A stretch of 64,000 nt of DNA from Hypomesus transpacificus (taxonomy: Eukaryota; Chordata; Actinopteri; Osmeriformes; Osmeridae), in NCBI RefSeq assembly GCF_021917145.1, contig NC_061076.1, positions 2,027,032 to 2,091,031 of the forward strand, written 5' to 3'. Below are positions 22,905-33,889 of the stretch, piece by piece (the stretch's first letter is position 1; every line of letters starts with the position of its first letter). The translations under genes and the position numbers were made by a program. The notes under the pieces are model-generated. The model made no database searches, was not told where the DNA came from, and saw nothing but the letters and a program-made list of their open reading frames with translations.

Positions 22905-25900
22905 ATGTCCTCTGAGGAGAATGATTCACTCGTTCCATCTATGCTAAGGCTGTAAGTGATTCCTTTCTTTATGTCATATGTCACTTTTTCTCATCCACAT
23001 AATAATATATTTAATGCAGTCATCTTTTATTGAATTCTGTTTGTCTAATAAGAAAACAAATAGATGATAGAACTCTGCCCCCCACTTACCAAATATCTTA
23101 TTTCAGGGAGCACAGGCATGTTATTTAATTTATGTTTTTGCTGCCCCCTTTTGGATACAATTAAATGAACTCATGAGTGCATGGATTGCAGTTTCTTTTA
23201 TTCCCCCCCCCCAACCTCAAATGAAGATCCCTGTCTCTATAAGGACTGAATTATAGTGCTACGCAAGCAGAAATATTACTGCCTGCTCTGTTGTTTGTGA
23301 GATCTGGGGAGACCTGGAGATGGGTTGCTGAACATGGCTGACCACTTGCCTCCCTCTCTTACCCTGTTCTCCCCCCTCTACCTCACCCCTAAGACTGCTG
23401 GCCTCCCTCTCTTACCCTGTTCTCCCCCCTCTACCTCACCCCTACGACTGCTGGCCTCCCTCTCTTACCCTGTTCTCCACCTCACCCCTAGGACTGCTGG
23501 CCTCCCTCTCTAACCCTGATCTCCCCCCTCCACCTCACCCCTAGACCTGCTTGCCTCCCTCTCTAACCCTGTTCTCTACCTCACCCCTAGGACTGCTTGC
23601 CTCCCTCTCTAACCCTGTTCTCCACCTCACCCCTAGGACTCCTTCAGACCGGTATGGCTACGACCTGGAGATGAGCGGGCAGGAGGAGGACATCAAGCTC
23701 CCCATGCCGATGAGCCTTCCTGTTGCCACAGATGGTAGGCTCAACCCCACAACTGGGCACTGAAACGGCTACATCCATCAGTCTGTTCAAACACTAACTC
23801 TCTATTCCAAATCAGCTTCTGTTAAACTCGTAGTTTAAATGCTTCAATGTGAGCCACAATATGTTTGGCAGCTTTTCTCAACATGAACACCAATGCCACC
23901 ACCAGAGGAGACGCTCAGGTAAATATCTGTCAACGCTCTTCGAATTTATCATCACTTGTGTTCTTGGGACTAAAGTGTGCTTTGTGTGTGTTTGGTGTGT
24001 GGTGTGTGTGTTTGGTGTGTGTTTGGTGTGTGGTGTGTGTTTGGTGTGTGGTGTGTGTGTGTTCCAGGCATATGTGGAGTTGAACGAGCTCAGGGGCAGC
24101 ACCTGGCAGGAGACTGGTCGATGGGTGGGCTTTGAGGAGAATATGAACCCAGCCACGGGCACCTGGAGCCCCTCCCACATCTCCTACCTCACCTTCAAGA
24201 GTCTGATCCAGCTCCGCAAGACCATGAGCACAGGTGACACACACTCACTCAATGAGAATGCATGCGACGAATGACAAGCTCAGCTACATCACTCGAACTG
24301 TAAATGACATCCGTTATGCAGTGAAGTGGGGAAAAGGGAACTTTTTCTGCTCAAAGAAATCGTTTCGCTTACCTGAAGGTGTTCTGTTGCTGTGCGTGTC
24401 TGTGTACAGGTGTGGTCATCCTCGACCTAAACGCAGGCAGTCTGCCTGCTGTGGCCGAAAGTGTGGCAGACCACTTGCTGAGGAAGAACGAGATCCGCTC
24501 AAGTGATCGAGACGTCCTTCTGAGGGCTCTCCTGCAGAGACGCAGGTAACACACACACACAGACATACACACATTTACACATTAAGCTAACAGTAAATAT
24601 CACTATTCATATATATATATCATCAACTATTTGTATTCTGTATTGTTGAGCAAACTCTCCACCCTAGCGTAGTACTGTGGTCTATGCTAATCTGCTCACC
24701 ACACTATAATAGGGTCCTAAATTATAGCACACGTGTTCTTACGTTATTTTTACAGTCAGTCTGAGGGACAACCTATTCAAGTTACACCAGGAGGCATAGA
24801 GATGCAGACGTTTTCTGTCACCAAGCAGGTAATATGTTTACTCCCAAAAAACGACCCCACTGCCCTCTATCTTCCTCACTCAAACAGCTCCTATTTGAGA
24901 TATTTCTGTTGTTTTGCAGAGAGATAAATCTGATAGTATTGAAGCCTCCATCGTCCTGTCAGGTGAGTGTGTGTGACGCTATGAAGAACCTTGTGAAAAT
25001 ACTAATTACATCTGGCTTGTGTGAAATCTTAGTGTTCTGTGTGTGTGTCTGTGTGTGTGTCTGTGTGTGTGTCTGTGGTCCTTGTAGGGGTCCTGGACTC
25101 GCTGGAGAGTCCGGCTGTGGCCTTTGTCAGGCTGAAGGACTCTGTGGTGATGGAGTCGGTTCTGGAGGTCCCTGTGCCGGTGCGCTTCGTGTTTGTCCTG
25201 GTGGGGCCCAGCAACAGCGGCCTGGACTACCATGAGAGTGGGCGGGCCATGGGAGCACTGATGGCTGACTGGGTATGTTGGGAGGCGTGGGGGGGGGGTG
25301 GGATGGAGGCACAATGAGGAGGTGGTTGTAAACTCCAAACTTACACTGTGTAATTCTAGCAGTCATCTTTTACATTTAGTCATTTAGCAGACGCTCTTAT
25401 CCAGTGTGACTTACAGTAAGTACAGGGACATTCCCCCCGAGGCAAGTAGGATGAAGTGCCTTGCCCACGGACACACCCTCTTTTTTGCAAAACCGGGAAT
25501 CGAACCGTCAACCTTCTGATTACTAGCCCGATTCCCTAAACCACTCAGCCACCTGACTTTAATGAGCAGTTATGATTAAAAAATGAAATATTCAATTCTT
25601 TAAAAATCTTGCATTGTGGCGTTTGTGTTATTATTTTGCTCACTGGTCTGATTGTGTAGGTGTTTAGTCTGGAGGCGTACCTGGCTCAGACTGACAAGGA
25701 CCTGACCAATGCCATCGCTGACTTCATGGACTGCAGCATTGTCATCCCGCCCACTGAGATCCAAGACCAGACTATGCTCCAGCCAATCATCAACTTCCAG
25801 AAGCAGATGCTGCGAGACAGACTCCGCCCCTATGACACCCGCCTCATCATAGGTGGAGATGCTAAAGGTCAGTCCAACATCGTTCACAACACATCAAAAC

Positions 25901-28900
25901 ACAACACAACTTGTTGATTTCAAACCCAAACCATTGAAATGAAGAAAAATGAGAAATGTTCAATGTCTTTTCAGTGGACACGGGTCCCGAGGAGCCCAGA
26001 GAAGACCCTCTGGCACGCACAGGCTATCCGTTTGGTGGGATGGTGAAAGACCTCAAGCGCCGTTACCGCCATTACATCAGCGACTACACCGATGCTCTGA
26101 ATCCTCAGGTCTTGGCAGCTGTCATTTTCATCTACTTTGCTGCCCTATCACCTGCCATTACCTTCGGAGGACTTCTTGGTGAGCACACAGGCCCTGTCTG
26201 GGTTAGGCTTAGGAGGTCTTTTTTAAGCTATCACTTTCACAGCTGGCTATTTAGGTGACGGATAAATAACAAGCAACTGCATTGTTCATTTCTCCCTTTA
26301 CCGATGATCGTAGCTGACAAGACCGAGCAGATGATGGGCGTGTCAGAGCTCATGATCTCCACCTGTATTCAGGGCATCATCTTCTGCCTCATTGCTGCGC
26401 AACCTGTTCTGGTCATCGGCTTCTCAGGACCACTATTGGTGTTTGAGGAGGCTTTCTATGTAGTAAGTATCTGCACAGCATTGGTGACGAGGCAGTTGTT
26501 TGACCTTGTTCTGGCCCTTGCCCTTGTTTGAATTATAGAAATTAAAGATGTCAGTGGTTTTCGAGGGAGGTGAAATTTCGATCAAAGCCCTATTTACTTT
26601 ACTGTTCTCATATCATGTTCTGATCTTTTGATAAACGTTTTTTGATTCCTTCTAATAGTTTTGCAAGTCTCAGGACCTGGAGTATATAGTGGGCCGCATC
26701 TGGGTGGGTTTGTGGCTGGTGATCATAGTGGTGATCATCGTGGCTGTCGAGGGCAGCTTCCTGGTCAGATACATCTCCCGCTTCACCCAGGAGATCTTTT
26801 CCATCCTCATCTCCCTCATCTTCATCTACGAGACCTTCAGCAAGCTCATGAGGGTACACAGGATCCACACTGTTACATCACATCCTGTCTATCTTCACAT
26901 CCATTTCATTCCCCTGATCCAGTTACAGGCATTTCCTGTAGATGTGTTTGGAAATCACAACCTCCCTGTCTCCATTCTCTATTTCTGCGCCAACTCCACT
27001 ATCCCCATTCTTTTCCTCAGATCTTCAAAACTCACCCTTTGATTCTGAACTACGACCACTTGAACGACACCCATGACAACCCATTCCACCCGGTGATCAA
27101 GGAGCACATTGAAATCCATCCCGATGGCAACATCACAATAAAGGAGTTGGAGATAGAGAGACCGTACCCCAACACAGCTCTTCTCTCCATGTGTCTGATG
27201 TTTGGATGTTTCTTCATCGCATACTTCCTCCGCATGTTCAAAAATGGCCATTTCCTTCCGGGTTGGGTGAGACCCACATAGGCTTTCGATTCTGACTATT
27301 CTGATTCTCGTAGTGTAAAATAGTTGCCTTGTTTAAAACTGGTGGATGCTAATAACCCAGTATATATGGAATATAATGATCTTTCGCAAATGGACTTAAT
27401 CACCATATGTCACCATGCACTTTCAGATTCGTCGTTTGATCGGAGATTTTGGCGTTCCCATCGCTATTTTCATTATGATTGCTATAGACATCAATATCGA
27501 GGATGCCTACACTCAGGTAAATAGTATTTAGGTTTATCTTGTCTCAACCAGGGTCATTTGTGTTCATGTCTCAGCTTCAAATAAAAAGCACATATTTTAG
27601 TACATTAATGAACACCATTATTACTGCTTAAAATATTGCTCATCTGTACTACTGTGAGATTTTCAAAACACAGTATTTGATGCATGGAACACATACATCA
27701 TCGTCCATTTGTCTTTAGAAATTGGTGGTGCCAAAGGGACTCATGGTGACCAACCCAAAAGTCCGAGGCTGGTTCATTAACCCCATGGGAGAGCACAAGC
27801 CTTTCCCCACCTGGATGATGTTTGCCTGCTGTGTTCCCGCCCTTCTCGTCTTCATCCTCATCTTCCTCGAGTCCCAGATCACCACGTAGGCGACATTCCG
27901 CATCAGCGTGTCATAATGGAGTCCCGCCGCAACCCATCAGCCCGCCTTTTACCCTTTCGATCATATTTACTAACCCTCCTTCTCTGGTGCGTTCCAGACT
28001 TATTGTGAGCAAACCCGAAAGGAAGATGATGAAGGGTTCTGGTTTCCATTTTGACCTCCTCTTACTGGTGACCATGGGGGGCATCGCGTCTGTGTTTGGA
28101 GTGCCGTGGTTGAGTGCTGCCACTGTGCGTTCTGTCACCCACGCCAACGCTCTGACTGTCATGTCCAAGGGCCCCAAGCCTGAGATTGAGAAGGTGCTGG
28201 AGCAAAGAATCAGTGGCATGCTTGTGGCTATTATGGTTGGTGAGTGTCACAGCCAGGTATCCCTGGAGGCAAAAGGAGAACCATGTCAACTGTGTTCAAG
28301 CAGCGGTAAAGATTGTCGCTGTTCATCCTTCCTTTTTAAGGTGTGTCTATCCTCATGGAGCCCATCTTGAAGATGATTCCCATGACTGCCTTGTTTGGAA
28401 TATTCCTCTACATGGGTATCACCTCACTCAGTGGGATTCAGATGTGGGACCGCATTCTTCTGATGTTTGTACCCAAGAAATACTTTCCGCAGGATGCCTA
28501 TGCTACCAGGGTATGCTGCCTCCCCCAACCATCCAATTATGCCAGTCTTGTTGTGATTCCTTCAACTGGTAGACCAGTCTGAATATTTCAAATTCTTATT
28601 TTATTCCAGACATCTATACAGTCATACATTTACATTTAGTCATTTAGCAGACGCTCTTATCCAGAGCGACTTACAGTAGGTACAGGGACATTCCCCCCGA
28701 GGCAAGTAAGGTGAAGTGCCTTGCCCAAGGACACAACGTCATTTGGCACGGCGGGGAATCGATCCGGCAACCTTCTGATTACTAACCCGACTCCCTCACC
28801 GCTCAGCCATCTGGCTCCCTAACGGGGAGGCGAGGGATTGAATACTCCCATACAGTATTCAATCCTTCAGTAAATGTTTCTTTCCTCCTCCTTCTCCCCC

Positions 28901-29415
28901 TCCCCCCACTGTGTTGCAGGTGAAGACCTTGCGGATGCACATGTTCACCTTGATCCAACTTGTGTGCTTGGCCGTGCTGTGGGCGGTGAAGATGAGCCCT
29001 TTCTCTCTGGCTCTGCCCTTCGTAATCATCCTCACCATCCCATTGCGCATGCTCCTGACTGGTGGAGTCTTTTCAGCCACGGAGATGAAATGTGTAAGTA
29101 CCACTCACTTAGTGTTCCCCCTTATTCATATATTTAAAAACGTGTATGGTGGTGGGGGGCGGGGGACAAATCCTCCTGGAGAGATCCCAGAAAACTACAT
29201 TGAACAAATCAAGACAAATTGTGGTCAAATACATAATATGTAAGTTATCTGACAGAATGTGCCACACTGTGGCACTGCCACACCTGTCTATATGATGCTT
29301 GCTTAGTTACCTGCTGTGACTGTGTGTTAAATTGCAGCTGGATGCTGATGATGCCAAAGTGAAGTTTGAAGAGGAGCCAGGAGAGGATATGTACCATGAG
29401 TCCCCATTGCCATAA
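22905..29415 (+). CDS. slc4a1: Anion exchange protein 1 (band 3)
   Basis: Nineteen coding exons (22905-22951, 23637-23734, 23872-23918, 24068-24233, 24410-24545, 24756-24828, 24920-24962, 25088-25272, 25660-25867, 25975-26178, 26314-26462, 26659-26853, 27021-27266, 27427-27516, 27719-27885, 27998-28239, 28341-28510, 28920-29093, 29338-29415) join in frame to 905 aa; human is 911. The product exchanges Cl- for HCO3- across the red-cell membrane. A cytoplasmic domain ([18 protein letters not shown], later [12 protein letters not shown]) precedes the multipass transporter ([68 protein letters not shown]). The C-terminus [20 protein letters not shown] is AE1-specific. The loop with Asn-Asp-Thr and Asn-Ile-Thr sequons is longer than in mammals. 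The acidic N-terminal tail of human band 3 is not matched. Exon 17 uses an AAG acceptor. The first two exons are the least certain. Confidence 0.95.
23340..23640 (+). repeat. Pyrimidine-rich minisatellite abutting slc4a1 exon 2
   Basis: About six imperfect units of ~45-53 bp (cctcacccctaggactgctg followed by gcctccctctctaaccctgt and tctcc). The last unit runs straight into the exon whose acceptor is 'cacccctag' before GACT at 23637. Several upstream units carry the same pyrimidine tract and 'ccctag', so the repeat multiplies the 3' splice site. Confidence 0.88.
23985..24062. repeat. GTGTGTTTG-rich repeat in slc4a1 intron 3
   Basis: Irregular tandem 'tgtgtttggtgtgtggtg' units directly upstream of the acceptor of exon 4 (24068). 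Confidence 0.85.
25372..25558 (-). mobile_element. tRNA-derived SINE with LINE-type tail, copy 1
   Basis: Reverse orientation in an slc4a1 intron. It has a tRNA-like head (ggctgagtggtttagggaat and a B-box-like ggttgacggttcgattcc on the - strand), a body with 'ccttgggcaag'-type sequence, and the tail 'gataagagcgtctgctaaat'. This tail is shared by fish V-SINE-like and L2-like elements. No protein is encoded. Confidence 0.85.
28625..28820 (-). mobile_element. tRNA-derived SINE, copy 2
   Basis: Reverse copy in slc4a1 intron 17, full-length in appearance, from the 'acatttacatttagtcattt' tail to the tRNA-like head ending 'cagccatctggctccct'. It is very similar to the copies in ubtf and atxn7l3. 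Confidence 0.88.
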
Positions 29416-30860
29416 ATACCTTTAACCTGAAGAAGAATTCCAGTCAATTCAAATCTAGCTTTTTATGTAGTTTTTTTTTGTAACAGAAGGTTGTGCAAAT
29501 TGGATTCCAAAATATATATAGTTATCTTTGAGTAGTTCTGTTCTTAATCTAATTACTCTGCAATAGGTGTATATTTTTTATTTTTCTCTAAACCTCATTG
29601 ATATTGCATTGTCCAATCAAAATCAAATTTCTCAGGTGAGAATTTAAACTTTTTTCTGAAGTATATATCTGAAGTATATATAAAGTTATACAATAGTTTC
29701 AAAGTGCCTTGAAGGTTCCATTGCATCAACATTATGATATAGAATAAAAAAATATCTAACACGTCTACACAGATCAAACTATTTTCCAAAATCTGTGAAT
29801 TTCGTGAGATTTCCTTACTCAGTCCTTTTATACCTTAAGATGTTTTTTGTTAATCATTTGGTTCAAGCTTTTTTGTGATAATGCCTGCTGACTAAAAGAC
29901 CATATGCATTTGGTCCTTTTGTTCTTAAAATTGCTATTATGTGTGATTGGGTTGCCATACTTTTATAGATTCTGTAAATATATAGCCAAAAGTATTTAAT
30001 GAGTGTCCAGTGAATGTATTCACCTCATGGGGCATGCTTTCAGAATTGCAAACTTGGTAAGGAGCTGGAGTGATTGCTTTGACAGTTGGGTGAACAGTAT
30101 CTACATTTGAATGTAAATATATTGTTATTATCACATAAATCTAGTTGTCTTCTACCATTGTATCATCAGTAATGCACATAAGGCAGTTTGCTCGTTCATT
30201 ATTGTATGTCTGTGCTTGTATCACTATGCAACTGCTGTGATGTACACCTTATCAATTAAAAACATTCACGTGACTCGAGGATCAAATTCATCATTTAATT
30301 TGAGGACTGAATGGAAGGAGGATGTTAGACATTGCCGGCTGCACAGGGACAAGGAGAAAGATGCCAACCTAGTTCTATATAACGTGGCTTTACGCTCATT
30401 GGAAAGTCGTTTGTTTTCAATGAATCTGGCTGACTGGATTGGACGGAAGGGTTACGCCCACAAACAGACAAGGTGGAGTTGAAAGAAATTACATGAGGGA
30501 CAAAATGAAGCTGTCAAACAGCCGCTTCAGACTTTGCAAAAGGAAGCACTGTTCTGGGAAAGTACATTTATTGCATTCGGATTTAAAATTGTTATCCTCT
30601 CGAAATTCTTAAGTTAGGGGAATTAAGAATGAAATACCAAGTTTTTCATTATTTTTAATTTTTAACCAGAGATGTTGTAGGCTAAATGTAAATTCATGCC
30701 ATCACTTCGGTGACTTGCTGGCAAAAAAAGTTTAACGTCTTGATATAAAGGATACAATATTCGCAAGTAAAAAGGGACACATATGAGATATTAAAATATA
30801 TGGTGGCTCGGTTGGTGACTGACTTGCGCCGGTTCGAAAATCTGAATGTGGTGAAAGAAT
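29416..30860. other. slc4a1 3' UTR and intergenic DNA
   Basis: AT-rich sequence with no recognised exon or repeat. I could not fix a single polyadenylation site. An 88-codon open frame at 30216-30482 has no family resemblance and is not called. Confidence 0.5.
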
Positions 30861-33800
30861 AGCCTGGTCCGCACCGCTCTCTCTGGATCGTGCGTGAGGC
30901 AGCGGGGGAGAGATCGAAAATGCGGATGTCTCTGCTAAGAGAAATGGTTGGATCGAGAGAGCTGAGCGTTGAGTGGAGGGAGAAAGCAAGTGAGATGGAG
31001 GCGGGGGGAAGTTCCATCTCTGCGGGGACTGGAGCGCCTGTGCCCTGGACCGACAGCGCAGTGCTGGCCAACATTCAACCCACCCCTTATTCCACAACGA
31101 GATCGACTCACGCTGAGACAGGTAACGTACCAGCCGCCTCTCTCCACAATTCAACCGCACGATAAACAAATTCAAATAAACCCTCAAGCGTAATTTGCGT
31201 AAATAACGCGAATGTGTTTTTATTTTCTTGTTTAAAATATTTTTCAAAATCACCTCGTGTTAGCTAGTATAGTTGTGACTGACTGCTGGAGAGGAGACCA
31301 TATTCCGAGGTCGCCATAGCCGAATTTGTCGTCCATAGCCACGGGTAGGAAATTCGACTTAAGTCTCATGTTTTGGTTTCTTTAAATGCAATTATTTGCA
31401 TTTAACACTCATAAGTCACTTAGATTTTAAAACGTCAACATACCAGACGCTCTTCGTCTATATTTCTAAGATAAACGGCAACAATTTCCGCGCCGAGACC
31501 TCCATGCGGCTGTTGACGGAACAGCCAGCCGCCTTTCTGGTTAGCCATCAGGGATCTCAGTTTAATATCACACCGTATGGACTCGCCCTCTCTCGCCTGA
31601 CTGCTAGAACCGTCAACGCCAACCTGCATAAACCCGCCTTCTGTTCTGCTTATGGTGTTGGAACTGACTGGTTAGTTTACGCACACTGGCTTACTTTTTA
31701 AGCCCATTTGTTGGTAAGCACACAGTGCGCCAAAGGACCTTGTCACGGTAGGTATCCTCACAGACTCGCTATGCCTAGAATGGCGGCTCTAGAACCGTCG
31801 TTGTGCCAGTGAACCAGTCACGGTCTCGGGTGTAACATTTTTTTCCAACCGAGCAGTGAAAACTGCTTACTAAAATGCAGTGGGATGCAACAAAATAAGT
31901 GACGAAGGATTTCTAATATTTTAACATTGACGCTGTAGCATTAACGATACGGAATATACATTATTTTCAGTTGTCTTGATTTCTTCGGTGCTCACCCCCA
32001 ATCGAGGACCCTGGCTGCTTCGCAAGCCAGCTACAAGCCTTGTCCGTTTGTGTAGCTAGCTACATTGCTAGCTACCGTGGTACAAAAAAATAAAAGTACT
32101 GAAGCGACCGGGTTTTCAATCTTGGTGAGTCTTAAAATTGAAATGTTAAGTCTTATGTGAATTGTTACTGGTAGTCTGAGCTATATTAATCGCAGCTAAT
32201 CAAATATTTCACTCTGGCTTTAAGAGAACCAGTTGCCCTCATGCGGGGACCATGGGTTAAGCTGAAAAGCTAGCTAGCTACGTCCGCGCGGACATGATGG
32301 GCCAAAAAGATTCGTCATTCAGAGCGATATAATGCTTGAATACATAGTTACATTGTAGACTAACCTATAAATGACCAATGTCATCATTTGGTTGCAAAAA
32401 TAGCCATATGTTTTTCAGCCAGCCAGGTTACACAAAGCGGCAGCAGCTTATGTTGCTATGCCTTGGGCATGGTAGAGCTAATGGGTTTAATCACTTATTT
32501 TATATTATTTGTACCAAATTCAAATGGCTACTGTACATCTAGAAACTAGTATATGACCACATACTCTGGCTACAGTATTTCAAGTTCTAGATTATTATAG
32601 TCTTACAACCTCTCTACCAAAAAGTACCAGAGAGCAAACAAGGAGATGATGACTGCTGAATCGCCAAGATTCGAGCGCGGCTACGCCTAGCCAAAGAATG
32701 CCCTTCGAATTTTTGGTTGAGTAATTTGTCGGTCTCTTAACCGAATAACCAAAGGCAAACGTTGCAATCCGTACGGTTTGTACAAATCAATTTTTCAATG
32801 GAAAGACGTGTTGTTTTCTCTCTTTAGTATTAGAAAGAAGGCAAGCGATTAGAGATTCATGGCGGAGCTATTCGCGTCCAGCTCCCTGTCTGTAGTGAGG
32901 CAGTTTCGAGTGGCGCGTTTGGCTGTAATTCTCCCTGGCCACCATTCCCCCTCGTCGGAGACCGAAAGCAGATCCCCGTCCATGGTCAGCTGGTTGCCTA
33001 CAGCTGCCTGTGTCTAAACCCTCTCTTCCTCCTTCCGTGGTACCTCCCCACCACCACTCCGACGAAAATACTCCATTACCGACGGCACAAGAAACGAAAT
33101 GGTCGACACTGGTGCGTCCAGAGACACACTTCGTCGAATAAATCAGATTCCAGCAGACAAATAGGTCGACGGAGCGTTTGCGAGTGTCAGTTGAAGCTCT
33201 GCAGTGTTATTTGAGATTTGTACCCGTCACAAGCAACAGCCTATGCCTCACGATGTAGCGTAAACGTTTAGGGGCGGTGTAATGAACATCAACCATTATG
33301 TCGAGGTGGATTTTTATTACGAGTTGAATAGGCTGGAGTCTGTTACGTGGATACCACTGATTTTATAATCGAATCTATTTGAACTTGGTACAATCGGAAT
33401 GCATTTGTTTGAACTTTTTATAACTTTTGAGACAATATATAATACTTCACACATTATTGCATGAATGCAATTTTTATAGTTAGGGTACACAAGATAAGAT
33501 TAAGTAGGCATTAAAATGAATAGTTTTATCCCCTATAAACAAACGCTACTGAAGCCCACCGAGAATTTAGCAACGAAGACAGCTCAATATCAGTGGTATT
33601 TCAATTTTTGGGGGAGCGCCTGCTATTTTCCATCCAATTATGTTCCAACAATCCTGTTCCAGCCAATTGCCTTCGTTAAACCTCTTCCTCCCCTTTTCCT
33701 TGTATGAAACCACATTCGGCCTCGAGGAATTTATTTTATAATGTTACCTATTGCATCTTTAACCCTATATTCATTTTAATTATTACAACCTTTTATTTTT

Positions 33801-33873
33801 TTTACCATTCTAGCTTATTTTGATGACAACAGTAATTCTCACCACATTTATTCACAACAATGTTTTTTAATAG
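30861..33873 (+). other. Probable ubtf 5' region (leader exon and intron)
   Basis: A GC-richer segment ends at 31121 in a good donor (gagacag then gtaacg) and may be a 5'-UTR exon of ubtf. Another GC-rich patch lies at about 32860-33240. No protein of known family is encoded in the ~2.7 kb up to the start-codon exon at 33874. Confidence 0.4.
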
Positions 33874-33889
33874 ATAAAATACCGCACAG

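Noticed and set aside
30216-30482. 88-codon + frame downstream of slc4a1
   Set aside because: No family resemblance, no splice context; likely chance.
31396-31701. 101-codon + frame in the ubtf upstream region
   Set aside because: No recognisable domain; the region looks like leader or intron sequence of ubtf.
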